Positions 63,178-64,000 of a stretch of 64,000 bases of DNA are shown one piece after another (the stretch's first letter is position 1; every line of letters starts with the position of its first letter). The translations under genes and the position numbers were made by a program. The notes beneath the pieces are model-generated. The model worked only from the letters and a program-made list of their open reading frames with translations, ran no database searches and was not told the DNA's origin. Origin of the DNA: Mycolicibacterium neoaurum ATCC 25795 (GTDB lineage Bacteria; Actinomycetota; Actinomycetes; Mycobacteriales; Mycobacteriaceae); the NCBI RefSeq assembly GCF_000691525.1, contig NZ_JMDW01000009.1, forward strand, positions 186,001 to 250,000. Reading direction: 5' to 3'.

Positions 63178-63758
63178 CCGAAGCCTCCGACGGCAACGAC
63201 GCGATCATCGACACCGGCGTCGGTGACCCGGACCATCTGCAGCGGCTGTGGACACCACACCGGATGAGTTACATCGCCGAGTCGCCGATGAAGAAGGGTT
63301 CCGGTTCGGCGCTGTCGAAGGAGCCGTTCACCGACATTCCTGCGATGTCGGACGAGGACGGCCTGATGGTGGCGCGCGGTGAATTGGTGTACGCGGTTCT
63401 CAACCTGTACCCGTACAACCCCGGCCATCTGATGGTGGTGCCGTATCGGCGGGTGTCCGAGCTGGAGGATCTGAGCAGCGCGGAGACCGCCGAGCTGATG
63501 GCCTTCACCCAGAAGGCCATTCGGGTGATCAAGGCGGTATCGCGCCCGCACGGGTTCAATGTCGGGCTGAACCTCGGCACGTCGGCGGGCGGATCGTTGG
63601 CCGAACACCTGCACATGCATGTCGTGCCCCGCTGGGGCGGGGACGCCAACTTCATCACCATCATCGGCGGGTCGAAGGTGATCCCGCAGCTGCTCAGCGA
63701 GACACGCACACTGTTGGCCGACGAGTGGGCCAGGCAGGCGGAGCAGTCCAGGCCATGA
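63174..63758 (+). CDS. HIT-family protein (AP4A phosphorylase-like, Rv2613c-type)
   Basis: 194 residues. The HIT triad is in [13 protein letters not shown], preceded by [16 protein letters not shown] and [17 protein letters not shown]. The M. tuberculosis homologue cleaves diadenosine tetraphosphate with phosphate. Start and stop both overlap neighbours (thrS and pgsA1), so the three genes are one operon. Confidence 0.92.
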   Translation: MTEASDGNDAIIDTGVGDPDHLQRLWTPHRMSYIAESPMKKGSGSALSKEPFTDIPAMSDEDGLMVARGELVYAVLNLYPYNPGHLMVVPYRRVSELEDLSSAETAELMAFTQKAIRVIKAVSRPHGFNVGLNLGTSAGGSLAEHLHMHVVPRWGGDANFITIIGGSKVIPQLLSETRTLLADEWARQAEQSRP

Positions 63759-64000
63759 GCAACTTCTACCTGATGACCCGGGCGGCCTACACCAAGATTT
63801 CGGGACCGGTCGCCAGGGCGGCGCTGCGGACCGGCCTCACCCCGGACAGCATCACCATCCTGGGTACGGCCGGCTCCATCGTGGCGGCACTCACGCTGTA
63901 CCCGATGGGGCAGCTGTGGTGGGGCTCGGTGGCGGTGTTCTTCTTCGTGCTGGCCGACATGCTCGACGGGGCGATGGCCCGAGAACGCGGCGGCGGAACG
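63755..64000 (+). CDS. pgsA1: phosphatidylinositol phosphate synthase PgsA1 (5' part)
   Basis: Open at the right edge after 82 codons. The CDP-alcohol phosphotransferase motif begins at about residue 68 (DMLDGAMARE), preceded by two hydrophobic helices. In mycobacteria this enzyme joins CDP-diacylglycerol and inositol 1-phosphate, leading to phosphatidylinositol and its mannosides. The ATG overlaps the HIT gene stop (ATGA). Confidence 0.92.
   Translation, partial: MSNFYLMTRAAYTKISGPVARAALRTGLTPDSITILGTAGSIVAALTLYPMGQLWWGSVAVFFFVLADMLDGAMARERGGGT

Overview
The window reads as chromosome of a fast-growing mycobacterium (Mycolicibacterium-like). GC is high, many starts are GTG, and the gene content and order follow the M. 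tuberculosis stretch from about Rv2690c to Rv2612c in inverted orientation: APC permease, TRAM methyltransferase, dxs, RNase D, DUF3000, hemE/hemY/hemQ, msrB, aftC, Rv2672-like, RibD-like, ZapE, GNAT, exported protein, clpC2, and at the far end thrS, HIT protein and pgsA1. Several genes show a TANNNT box 6-7 nt before the start codon, the layout of leaderless mycobacterial promoters.

Layout. 1-13250 is a conserved core: K+/amino-acid permease, RNA methyltransferase, two paralogous small membrane proteins next to XRE and TetR regulators, nhaA, dxs, and the coproporphyrin-dependent haem genes. 13300-23090 continues the core, with an inserted membrane GGDEF-EAL protein, then msrB-aftC, cell-envelope and exported proteins, and clpC2 behind a pair of identical palindromes. 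23089-30650 is variable: SRPBCC proteins, methyltransferase, a class I DAHP synthase behind an apparent Tyr-Trp-Phe attenuation leader, an esterase, a small gene with a near-consensus LexA box, and membrane or lipoproteins. 30646-36600 is an accessory island of visibly lower GC: a HEPN-like protein, a resolvase remnant, a zinc-ribbon/winged-helix P-loop ATPase, and a gene broken by an 8-bp tandem duplication. It abuts a tRNA cluster (Val-Cys-Gly, then Val).

37040-50590 holds an alcohol dehydrogenase, a second and much larger GGDEF-EAL protein with MASE1 and PAS domains, flavin enzymes (two luciferase-like monooxygenases, an Old Yellow Enzyme homologue, a flavin reductase), a ferredoxin, and a DUF445/Abi-alpha-like pair. 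50655-59955 is central carbon and lipid metabolism: phosphoketolase, glycogen phosphorylase, and an operon of APH-like kinase, two acyl-CoA dehydrogenases and an enoyl-CoA hydratase. The window ends in the thrS-HIT-pgsA1 operon, which leads into phosphatidylinositol mannoside synthesis.

Functional assignments rest on reading the translations and recalled family motifs. No database search was run.
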